Source of the DNA: Prinsepia uniflora
Lineage: Eukaryota; Streptophyta; Magnoliopsida; Rosales; Rosaceae
NCBI GenBank assembly: GCA_032719365.1
Contig: CM064875.1
Location: forward strand, 32,138,693-32,202,692
DNA: 64,000 nt
Reading direction: 5' to 3'
The notes below the pieces were generated by a model, which had not been told where the DNA came from, searched no databases, and worked only from the letters and a program-made list of their open reading frames with translations. How positions within the stretch are numbered: the stretch's first letter is position 1; every line of letters begins with the position of its first letter. This document shows positions 1 to 9,552 of this stretch, piece after piece. Both the position numbers and the translations under genes were made by a program.

Positions 1-760
1 CCTAGTCTAACCCCTTTGAGCCTACATTATGCCTTTCTTTCATCACCTGAAACATCTATTCACATAAGCCTAGTATAAGACATCATTTACCCTTGTTCCA
101 CAAATTTAGTCAAATAACATAAAGATGGCGTGAAACACAAGAAAGTGATTTGATGAATGAAGACTTATATGTAAGTGTAGGGAATGACTTGCATAAACAA
201 TTTTTTTATTCATTGCATTACCTCCCAAAAGAAAAATAAAACAATATGATAAAAAGAAAAGAAAAGACAATCAAGAACAAAGTTGTGTGAGGGGCTAATT
301 TGATTTTTGAGCTGGGTCCCCTATACATGTGATTTGGAACAACGAAGATTAATGGCTTACGTGAAGAATTTCGGCCCCTTGTCCCAATTGAAAGATCAAA
401 AGATGTTGATAACGAAGATCAAGGCCCAACATGTTGATACTTGGCCTATGATAATAGGAGAACACTTATGCCTATGTGATGGAACCTTTGATTGAGTCCT
501 GGAACAAAATTTAACACCAATATCCTAAAAATTCCTAGACTCTACACCTAGCTGCATTTCAACCTTTAATAAAGACCTTATGATCCTTGAAATGATTAAA
601 CTTTGATTAGTTGAGTCTATCACTTGAATAAGCTTATGGTTTTGGTTCATTTGTGCACGTATGTTCACTATCTTATGGTTTATGTTTGAAATTGTTATGA
701 AGTAACTTACTTTCTATTAAGTGAGCATCTTTCTCGCATACCTTGAGTGCAAACACAAAT
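1..760 (+). mobile_element. 3' noncoding part of a Ty3/gypsy element, left of a solo LTR
   Basis: AT-rich sequence with no open frame longer than about 60 codons. It appears to continue after the solo LTR, at 3932-4273, into a polypurine tract and an LTR start, so I read it as the untranslated 3' region of an older Ty3/gypsy element. The wording near the left edge (CTAGTCTAACCCCTTTGAG) resembles the 3' regions of plant Athila/Tat-type elements, from memory only. The short open frame at 307-495 shows no known motif and I do not call it a gene. Confidence 0.5.
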
Positions 761-1091
761 TGAAACAATCCGTCCCACAAAACTGGGATGTGATTAGTGG
801 TTAATGACGGATTAGTGTAATTAATCGGTGATTAGTGAGTTATTTTCGGACGTACGGTGCGAAATGACGATTTTGCCCTTAGAATAGGTGAAACGTTGAC
901 TCTTTGTTCAGGCAGTCAAATGGACCTTGGCCGATGACTGTGACGTAGTTCGGGATGTCACGAGTTCATATACAGGTGGCACGTCCGATTCCGACGTTCG
1001 AGGAAGAAGTTATGATGTTTGGAAGTTTGCGGGTATTTTGATAATTTGGTTGAAAAGGGGCAAACAATTGACTTTTGACCTGGGAGGTCTG

Positions 1092-1247
1092 ATGGTCGAG
1101 GACCGAGGACCATTACATAGATTGAGGCGATACGAATCCGTAGACAGGCGACACGTCAAATTCAGACGTTCGACGGAGAAGTTACGGTTCACGGAAGTTC
1201 AAGGGAACTATTGCACGTTTTACGAGACTGATGCCTTTTGGAATTAA
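1092..1247 (+). other. Short open frame in LTR U3, shared by several LTRs
   Basis: An ATG-to-stop frame of about 51 codons, rich in charged residues (RRYESVDRRHVKF). A matching frame with the same initiator stays open in LTRs A (18300, 48813), E (37406, 43939) and B. No known domain. Nucleotide homology among the LTRs could alone explain this; coding is unproven. Confidence 0.2.
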
Positions 1248-2439
1248 GTGACCCAAATATTTTGGGGCATGCCCAATGGATGAATGAAACTTGTCATCCA
1301 TCCATTGCCCACAGAAATTAGTTCATGCATATCACCCATTTTTGCTTGTTCGTGCATACCAAACACACAAACCCGATCTCACCCAAACCCATCCATCAAC
1401 CATTTCAATCCATGCTGCTGGCTGAGAGAAAGGAACAAAGAGAGAGAGAGAGACTGAAGGTGGCTGATGAAGGCAGGACTGCCGTGCACGGCAGCAAGGG
1501 CCCTGGAAACCGAGGTAAACCCGATTACTCGGTTAGACCCAAATTTCCATTAATTTCGATTTTGACGTTATGGATAGTTTTTGATGATTGGGAGATGATT
1601 ATTAAGTTGTTAGGAGTGCTTAGAGGAGTTTTTGGATGGTTGTGAGGGGCTGAACTGCCCAGCGGGTGATCAGGAAAATGACCGTGAAAGAGATTTTGTA
1701 TGGGTAGGGAGTTTTTGTTAGTTCTTTTCATATGAATAGATAGGAATTGATGAACTAGGAAGAATAGAATCAAAATGGAAGCAAACAAACCGGATTTGAG
1801 AGAGATAGGATGGTGAACCGGTCACGCCAGTCAGACCGGACCGGATTGCAGAAATAAACCGGACCAGCCGGTCTGCGCAAGGTTGAAGATGAACAGTGCA
1901 AGACGCGTGAGCCACACGCACATCCCCTTTGGGTGGCACATGGTAGGGAGTTTGGGTAAAATTCCAACATGTAATTTCATCTATTCAATGTAACGAATAT
2001 TTTGGGACTGGTTTCGTGTCGATCACACATCGTTTCGATATAGTTCGGGATGTCCAAAGGTTTAGAATCGACTTTAAAAATAGTTTCAAATTCCAGAATA
2101 TTTTGGGGCTTTAGTGAGGGGTTATTTATGTAGTTAGTAACCCTCTAAATTAATTTGGACAGGTTCCGGAATCCCAGAGGCTACGATTGGCCAGGGAAGG
2201 GCGTATGGCACACGTATCGAGGCGCAGCTTTGGACGGTCTGTGAATGGAGCTTTCTTTCGAAACTGATGCATGTATAAATGTTTATAAATATTTTAAATA
2301 CATATTTTGTGATGATATGAGTGCATTTGTTTGTGGTAGCCTAGGATTTACGTATTTGCACGTATTTCGAGATTTTCAGTTTTATACGATGCTTGTACGT
2401 ACTAGGTTTTCAATGAGGGTTTAATGAATGGGTTTTGGA

Positions 2440-3600
2440 TTTGGAAATATGAAATCGGGTATGAGAACCATTTGATTGGAAACCCTCGGACTTAGAGACC
2501 ATTTGATTTGATGAGAAATCGGGCTGGAGGCCCATTTGAGTTATACGATCGGGCCAAGGGCCCCGTTGGTATACGAATTCGGGCTTGAGGCCTAGTTGGT
2601 TGTAATATCGAGCTTAAGGCCCCTTTGATTTTGGAATCGAGCTTGAAACCCCATTGATTTATAGTTTCGGGATTGAGGCCCCGTTCGTTGTAATTTCGGC
2701 TAGAGGCCCAGTTGATTGTGAAATTGGGCTTGAGGCCCCGTTATTGTGGTATAGGGCTTGAGGCCCTGTTGATTGTGATATCGGGCTTGAGTCCCAGTTT
2801 GGTTTATGAAATGATAATTCGGGCATGAGACCCTATTGAACTGTGGATTTAGGTCGAGGCCTGCGAAAATGGATTTGAATCGGATTCGAGGAATCCTATT
2901 GAGATGAATCGGGTATGAGACCCAGTTGAAATGTGTTTTGAGAAAGAAAGTATTTAAAATGGATAAACCCTCCACTATGAGTTATTTGGTCTCCTCCAGC
3001 CGTCGACCTAGAGAATCGCGAGCCACATACCAGAATGAGTATCCCAATAGGGAGCACATTCCAGGAGTGGAAGTTATGATGTGGCCCCGAACCAGATTCC
3101 AGAGAGATGCTAGGGACTAGATCCGGACATAGAGCTCAGACTAGATCTGGGGATAGAGCCTCCCAAACGGAGAATTCCTGGGGGTAGACTCGGAATGAGA
3201 CCCCGAGTAGTGTGCATACTAGTATAGAGATGAATCGTGACATTTATCGGGGATGTGTTCCCTAGCGGCTGTGTTCCCCGAGTTGGCATCTTCTCGGAAG
3301 TGACGAGGATGGATTATACGTATGCGTATACGTATGAGGTTTTACGGAAAGTGATTTGGGGGTGGAGACCCCGTGTTTTATGTTTTGGAAAGTAGTTTGG
3401 GGCAGAGACCCCGTATTCTATGTTTTGGTATTTCACTGAGAATGGTTTTGGGCTGAGACCCACATGACTTAATTTGGGCAGAGTCCCGCATGATTGTTTT
3501 TGGGCAGAGTCCCGCATGGTTGGTTTTGGGGCTGAGTCCCTACGAAAACTAGTTTTGGGCTGAGTCCCCATGTACTTGATTTACGGTTTCAGGCCAAAGC
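2440..3600 (+). repeat. Array of short hairpin units in LTR S1
   Basis: About 20 units, mostly 25-45 bp apart, each an imperfect GGGC...GCCC or GGGN...NCCC palindrome such as GGGCTTGAGGCCC. Two blocks (about 2450-2930 and 3350-3600) are separated by a less repetitive stretch containing promoter-unlike, G-rich text. The same kind of array occupies the same place in most LTRs of the window. Confidence 0.7.
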
Positions 3601-3931
3601 CCTAATGATTTTTTGAATGTTTTGATAAATGATTTTCGAATGCATGCATGCTTTTCAGTGAAGGGCATAAATGTCTTTTTGTAAAAAAAATTTATTAAAA
3701 TGTTTGTTTTGTCCACTCACGACTTTTGATGTTTTAAATGCCCTTCCGGTTGATCGCGAATGCGGGCTGTAGCAGAGGCGAGACATCACACTCCTCCTCC
3801 TACGATCCTGGCGTACTCTGGAAGCCCCGGTGAGGGCTAGAGACGGAATTATCCCTGGTCTAACACTTCGTGACAGACGGGAGCAGGCACGTCCCACGTT
3901 AATCTCGGAGGATTTGGGACGGGTCCTATCA

Positions 3932-4273
3932 CAAACCCTATACACATTGAGTGGAAATCATGAGTGCATATACATGTGAGTTGATTCATACTTTTTTTAT
4001 TCATGTTAAGATACATTTCACCAAGTTTACTCTTTGTCTTACTTGTCATGATATTTTCTTATAATGTATTAACTTTTGAATTCCATATGCTATATAACTT
4101 TTTAGTGTAAATCTTTGATGTCATACTTCTGTTGATACAATTTGAGACAAATAGTTAAGAGCTTAGTAGCTTTTGTTTTTAAGAAAAAAGGAAAGAAAAA
4201 AAAATTGAGTTTCAAAGCTTTAGTTTATTTTTGTATTTTCTAGGGACTATTAAAGTCTAAGTGTGGGGGTATT
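3932..4273 (+). mobile_element. Continuation of the Ty3/gypsy 3' region up to its polypurine tract
   Basis: Noncoding AT-rich stretch resuming after solo LTR S1. It ends in AGTCTAAGTGTGGGGG followed by TATT and TGATAATC, the usual arrangement of polypurine tract and 3' LTR start in plant Ty3/gypsy elements. Confidence 0.5.
4261..4269 (+). promoter_or_regulatory. Polypurine tract (plus-strand primer) of the first gypsy element
   Basis: GTGTGGGGG just upstream of the inferred LTR start TGATAATC at 4274. The plus-strand priming role is inferred from position and composition. Confidence 0.5.
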
Positions 4274-5600
4274 TGATAATCATTAAATTAAGCATCATTT
4301 TTATACCCTTAATGCTTATCTTTTAATGTTTAAATGCCAAACAATAGTAGAAAATAATTTATTTTTTGAGAAATGTACAGAATTGGATTAAGGTAAGAAT
4401 GACAAAAATTTAAGCGAAATAATCATCTCAATTGGTATTATATTGAAGAAGTTATGATCAAATGAAAAGAGGCCACCAAAAATATTGAAAGAATTCAGTA
4501 GGGGGCTACCGAACTAATTAAATCAGTCCAAATTGAATTCGAAAACCGTCTGCTGAACCGTCATCCATAATTTTGGCACGCGCTAGCCGAACCACATTAG
4601 AGAGCCTGACCTTGCATCAGCTCGGGACTACCGATCCCTAGTGTCCATCTTCGGCGCGCATCCACCGAGTTCTCCGCCCTTATCCAGCACACGCCTACCA
4701 AAGTTAGTTTAGCCCTTCCTTGCGCCTTTGACCACTATTGACCGTCAAAATTCTTCCCAATTTTCAGCCAGTTCTTACCAAAATTTCTAAGTTTCCTTTA
4801 CGGGTTGACCAGCCCCTTTGACCATTGAAATCTTCTCCTGTTTAGTTTCCAACACCTATTTTCCTTCCCCTAAGTGGAAAAATTGTCCAATTTAAGCCTG
4901 GATTTGCTTCCTTTTTAACTAGAAAACCTTTTTATGTAGGATTTTAATTTCCTTTACTTTTTAGGAGCTTTGTAACCCTATTTAAAGGGATTTTCTCCTC
5001 ACTTTTAAGGGTGACTCATTCTTTGTACCAAAATTTTGCTCAACCAATTTACCCTTTTCAATAAATTTAAGATTTTTTGTGCAAAGTTATTTATACCATA
5101 CTTCATCTTTTACACCTTCATCTATGAATTAGTTGGGGGGTCCCCGCTTGTCTCACCAAAAAGTGCTCATTCACTTTGTATACATAGGGTGTCCCGAAGA
5201 GAAATAGTGTAACACGACCTCTTTACCTTATAGTTATCTCTTGTGCTTGAATATTACTTTTATGAACTGATATATAATTTTATTCTTGGTTTTATGATTT
5301 GTATTGATTCAATTCTCTATATGTTTTATGATTCTAGTTTTTTTTTTTTATGTTTGTATGTTCGCGCTTAATGATTGACCAGGTATAAGAGGTCCTGAGT
5401 CTAGATCATTAAAAGTGTCGTCGGGCGTCCCGAGTATGTACTTAGAGAATATGCAAGTAAGTCGTAAGGCTAGAAATATAGGACTTCGTAGGTTGAAGTT
5501 AATAGAATTCATGAATAAGTTAGGTTAAAGATGAGTTGACCAATGTAAATAATAAATTAGGATAGATCATATTAGATTAGGTTAGTTATCATTCAGCATA
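4274..5600 (+). mobile_element. Probable 3' LTR of the first Ty3/gypsy element, right end uncertain
   Basis: Begins TGATAATC after the polypurine tract. It contains a TATA-like TATTTAAA at 4979-4986 and AATAAA at 5060-5065, fitting U3-R order. I could not place its CA end or a TSD because the 5' partner lies outside the window; the right border given is approximate. No coding potential. Confidence 0.45.
4979..4986 (+). promoter_or_regulatory. TATA-like box in the gypsy LTR
   Basis: TATTTAAA, about 700 bp into the inferred LTR and 75 bp before AATAAA. Placement suits an LTR promoter. Confidence 0.4.
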
Positions 5601-5894
5601 TCATTCAGCATTATCTTTTCCAATCCCTGACAATAGAGCAACATGCAATAGTTTCAAAATAACATACAAAAAAAAGTCAAACCATCAGAAACAAACAACA
5701 AAATGGAGCAGAAACAAACAACAAAGTGCAGCATAAACTTCAATCAGATTCAAACCACAATATTTCAAAAAAGTATCTAATCCACATTTGAATCAATAAA
5801 TAGAACCTAGGCAGCTATTCAGTTAAATAAGAATACTTCAGTAAGTATGTAATCCACATTTGATGATATTTGTGAATGGGCTGAAGCTAACATG
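5601..5894. other. AT-rich spacer left of element I
   Basis: Low-complexity A-rich DNA with a short direct repeat (CAGAAACAAACAACAAA twice near 5690-5725). No gene seen. It was contiguous with 15749 onward before element I inserted, because the two flanks meet at a perfect 5-bp duplication. Confidence 0.5.
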
Positions 5895-5899
5895 TCTTC
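5895..5899. repeat. Target-site duplication of element I, left copy
   Basis: TCTTC directly before the LTR start TGTAACGACCC at 5900; the identical TCTTC follows the distal LTR at 15744-15748. Confidence 0.95.
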
Positions 5900-7101
5900 T
5901 GTAACGACCCGTCCCGGAATTCAAGATTTGATTATTAACTAATCATGATTAATGAGGGTTAATCGGTGGTTAGTTGGGTGGAGTCGGACGAACGATGCAA
6001 AATGACCGTTTTGCCCCTAGTCGTGGGTAAAATGTTGACTTTTTATTCGAGCGGTCAAATGTACTTTGACCCATGATCGTGACGTATTTGGGACGTCACG
6101 AGTTCATAGATAGGTGGCACGTTCGATTTCGACATTCGTGGTGAAAGTTATGATGTTCGGAAGTCCAGGGGCGTTTTCGTAATTTGGACGAATTAGGGGA
6201 AAATGTTGACTTTTTGATCGGGGGGTCCGATGACCGAGGGCCAAGGACCGTTAGGAAGGTCTCGATGCCCTGAGTCCGTAGACGGGCGGCACGCATCAAT
6301 CGGAGTCCGGATGACCGAGTTTCGGGTCTGGAATGCTTGAGGGGCATTTTGGTCATTTGTCACTTGAGGGTAAAATGGTAATTTTGGCAGTGTTCTTGGG
6401 ACAGCCGTGTGCGGTGCTGTTTCCTTCTCAGAAAACAGAGCACGAGTGGAATTGTTTATGGAGCTTAATGCTTGGGCTTCGTGTGGGAGTTTTGTTTATG
6501 TAATTGGGGCTGAGTGGGAGGCCAACGTGCCTAGGACGCCAGGATGCTGTGCTGGGCGTGGAATTGAAAAATAAAACCGATCAGTGTCCAGGAGTTTGAG
6601 AGGGTGCACGGGTGAGGTTGGAATTGGAGCCTTGAGTTGTTAATTGTGAGTGGCCTTGGGGCGGTGAAGGAGTGGAGACATCTTGTGGTGGCTGGAACAG
6701 CTTGCAGAACACGAGGGGATTAAACTAGGATTGAAACCGGGCAGTGCGGTTGGAATCCGAGAGCAGAGCACCTGTGTTTCACTTTTGAAACGAAGAGGTT
6801 GGGGCAGAACGGGGGCTACATTGTCTAAGGGAGTGAGGTAGCTTAATGAAACGGAGAGAAGCAGAGAGTCGCTGGGGAGTTTGAGTGATCAGGGAGAAAG
6901 AAATCGGAGAAAATTGAAAAACGGAGGGAAAATCCCAATTCAATTTGCAGGCCAGCCCAGGCCAAATTGTGGCTCGAATGAGTCTTCTGGAACTTCATGG
7001 GGTCGAACCAAATCGATGATTTCAAGCTTTGAAGTCCCTGGAGCCGTGGACGGTCGTCACTGGTGGCCGGAAAATCGAGCCTTGTGTTCGTGCAATTTGA
7101 G

Positions 7102-9233
7102 GTAAATGTTTGTGAAATTGGATTTCAATTCATCCTTACCATGAGGTTATGATGCTAAACTACAAGCTAATTGAAGACTTCCTTGGTTATTAGACAAACT
7201 CAGACGAGGAACTCGACTTGGAAACTTAGGTTGAGTCGAGGTAGTTCGAGGCTATGACGACGGTAATGAGCATTACAGATCCCCAATTCAATTGGGTACG
7301 AAACTAATGGTGTGTTAAACCGTTCAAAATAATGTCGAATTGAGGGGATGCTAATCGGGTCCTCGCACAGGTTGAACAACCCGTATTGCAGGTTTGGCGG
7401 GTGAGAACGATGACTGTGCAGGGGTACTGTAGCAGGCGCGTGGGCTCACGCGCAGCCACTCACGGCGGCGCGTGAGGGCGCGTGGACCCGAATTTCAAGG
7501 TGAGTTCAGAATGGCTTTTGCCCTGCACATTGTAACGAACATGTTAACGTTGGTATCGAATATATCGGACACCGTTTCGATGTTATTCCGAGGGTCCGAA
7601 GGTTTATGTTACGTTTGTAATTAACGATTAATTCCCGGAAAATTATGGAAAATTAGTAGGTTGTTATCTGAGCCCTTAGTGACACTAAAGTGTGTTTTCG
7701 GACAGGATTAGAAATTCTGGAAAATATCGGAAATTACAGGCATGCGTACGGGCGAAACCGAGCCTTAAAATTGGTGTGTGAGTGGACGTTGCTTTCAAAT
7801 TTAATGCATGCATAAATTATTTCTATGATTTTATGATTATGATTATAAGTTGTGATTGATTTTGATTTCCGTATTTATACGTATTCGATTCCCGTATTTA
7901 TACGTATTTTTACTATACATGAGAAATTACACGTATTTCGAGACTATGGTCACTCGTGTGCTTAATGATGGTTTAATGAAAGAAGTTATACAAAATGGGT
8001 GTAAAATGATTTAAGAAGGTTGTTTATGATTTGCGAGTGTGAATTACGGTGTTGACACGTTTCTTTTAGAATGTTCCGGATTTGCACGTTTTACGAGATT
8101 TCGGGTTATTGTGATTTGGTCACGGTTGATGTTGAATCTGGGAATTTAAAATGAGATTTGAGAAATGAAGTGATTTCAAGGAATTAAAATGGATTCTGAA
8201 AAAGGTGATTTCGGGCTTGATGCTCGGGGCATAAAAGAAATTTTAACGAACGAGGCTTCGGTTTTCGGAAATTTAAAGTGGATTCTTGGTTTGGGTTCGG
8301 GATGATGTTTCCGGATGCCGGCTTACGGAATCATTATTACGAATTCGAATCCGGGAATGAGAAAGGATTTAATAAAGTGATTGGCTATGATTGTGCATGC
8401 CCCGTGTTCAATGATGATCTGTTTATGTTTGTAAAGTATGATTTGGGGAAAATGAATGTGGAAATTCGGACCATGCGGCCTGTTGTGAAAAATGTGATTT
8501 TTGGGTTGAATCCTACGTTGTCATGATTGATAAACTGTTTTGGGGTTTAAAGACCCGTTGAAAACTGCTTTGGGTTTAAAGACCCGTTGTTGTGTTCGAA
8601 AACTGTTTTGGGTTTAAGAACCCGGTGCTATTGCTGGAGCACGTTTTGAGTTTAAAGACTCGGTTGATTGATGACGGGGGAGGGCCCTTATTGAGTTTAA
8701 GGACTCGTGAGTTTAAAGACTCGGTTACTGTGATACCCCCGAGGCCTATTGATTATGTTCTGAGTTTAAAGACTCGTTGATATCCCGGGAAGGCCTGTTT
8801 ATGCGCATGGTTTTGAGTTTAAAGACTCGGGCGCACTTGTTATCCAGCAAAATGATTGACTTGAGATTTATTGATGATTGTTGATGTTTCGGTTGAGTTG
8901 GGTAGTGGCCCGGTATATGGTTGTCGGTTTTGGATCATGTTGTGCATTTGGTTTGATTTGTGGTTTTGGGTTGAGGCCCGGTGTTTATGATTGTGGGCTA
9001 AGACCCGATGGTTGAGAAAGGAAAATGATTTTGAAGTCCATACGAGTTTTTCCTTATGTTGGAATTTGATACACAGTTTTTATTATGTGGAAAATCTTAA
9101 CCGATGGCGAAATGTTTTTGTGTGCATGCATTGGTTTTTATTTCGCGGAGGGTAAAAACGTTTGTTGTAACCGTTTTGCTAAACTGATTTATTTTTGTCC
9201 ACTCACATCTTTTGGTTTTGGTTGACCCTCCAG
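7102..9233 (+). other. Putative intron inside the 5' LTR of element I
   Basis: Donor-like GAG/GTAAAT at 7102, branch-like CTCAC at 9202-9206, then a pyrimidine-rich CCCTCCAG ending 27 bp later. The same three signals recur at matching places in the other LTRs. Splicing is inferred; no transcript evidence is available. Confidence 0.35.
8520..8840 (+). repeat. Hairpin array GGGTTTAAAGACCC / GAGTTTAAAGACTC in LTR I
   Basis: At least eight units. Stem arms GGGT/ACCC in some units and GAGT/ACTC in others keep pairing through a G-C to A-T change, around a constant TTAAAG loop. Confidence 0.8.
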
Positions 9234-9300
9234 GTCGTGGCGCGTTGTTCGAGGCTGTACGAGGGGCGGAGGCATGAGTAAGTACATGTGGCTATCCCTG

Positions 9301-9351
9301 GTCTGGCACGTACTGAGGGTAAACTTGGGTATTTCAGTCGACTTGCCAGAC
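9301..9351 (+). other. U5 stem-loop of element I, 5' LTR
   Basis: GTCTGGCA (9301-9308) pairs with TGCCAGAC (9344-9351). Inside it ACTGA and TCAGT pair as an inner stem. It lies about 55 bp before the LTR end and primer-binding site. The same stem is at 15640-15690 in the 3' LTR. Confidence 0.7.
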
Positions 9352-9407
9352 GGGAGCAGGACCGGGCACAATTTTCGATGCCCCTTCTGGGGGCGGTCCT
9401 GTCAATT

Positions 9408-9419
9408 TGGTATCAGAGC
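9408..9419 (+). promoter_or_regulatory. Primer-binding site of element I (initiator tRNA-Met)
   Basis: TGGTATCAGAGC, three bases after the LTR end, complementary to the 3' end of plant initiator tRNA-Met. Confidence 0.95.
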
Positions 9420-9447
9420 TCTAGGTTGCTGATTCTGTTGCCACATC

Positions 9448-9552
9448 ATGCCTCCGGAGCGTAAGCCTCGTGCGCGACCTGGTAGTGAGACGAGTAGGCG
9501 AGGGTATTTGGGGCCTCGTGTTAGATCTCGGGTGAGATTGACCCTAGTTTGA
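9448..9552 (+). pseudogene. 34-codon gag-start-like remnant in element I
   Basis: A short frame beginning MPPERKPRARPGSETSRRG and stopping at TGA 9550-9552. It lies 40 bp after the primer-binding site, where gag starts in Ty3/gypsy elements, and its basic MPP... start resembles those. The rest of gag is absent. It could equally be a chance frame; no domain remains to test the idea from sequence alone. Confidence 0.3.

Larger units (their letters stand above)
761..3931 (+). mobile_element. Solo LTR S1 of the TGTAACGACCC LARD superfamily
   Basis: It starts TGAAACAATCCGTCCC, a decayed form of the family start, and ends GGGTCCTATCA. No primer-binding site or internal region follows, so it is a solo LTR of about 3.2 kb left by LTR-LTR recombination. 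Flanks CAAAT (756-760) and CAAAC (3932-3936) match at 4 of 5 bases as an aged TSD. Inside are a donor-like GTAAAC at 1515, a left arm near 2241, short hairpin arrays at about 2450-2930 and 3350-3600, and GTCCACTCAC at 3711-3720. The expected acceptor CAG is mutated to CCG near 3748. The many changes suggest an old insertion. Confidence 0.85.
5900..9404 (+). repeat. 5' LTR of element I (3505 bp)
   Basis: TGTAACGACCC...GGTCCTGTCA. Putative internal signals in order: donor-like GAG/GTAAAT at 7102; left arm GTGAGTGGAC 7778-7787; hairpin array about 8520-8840; GTCCACTCAC 9197-9206; acceptor-like CCCTCCAG ending 9233; U5 stem 9301-9351. Confidence 0.95.

Noticed and set aside
8520..8840. Regularly spaced palindromic repeats resembling a CRISPR array
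   Set aside because: Plant retrotransposon LTR; units and spacers are degenerate, part of the LTR consensus, and no cas genes exist.
9408..9419. tRNA-like sequence TGGTATCAGAGC
   Set aside because: It is a primer-binding site complementary to a tRNA end, not a tRNA gene; no cloverleaf flanks it.
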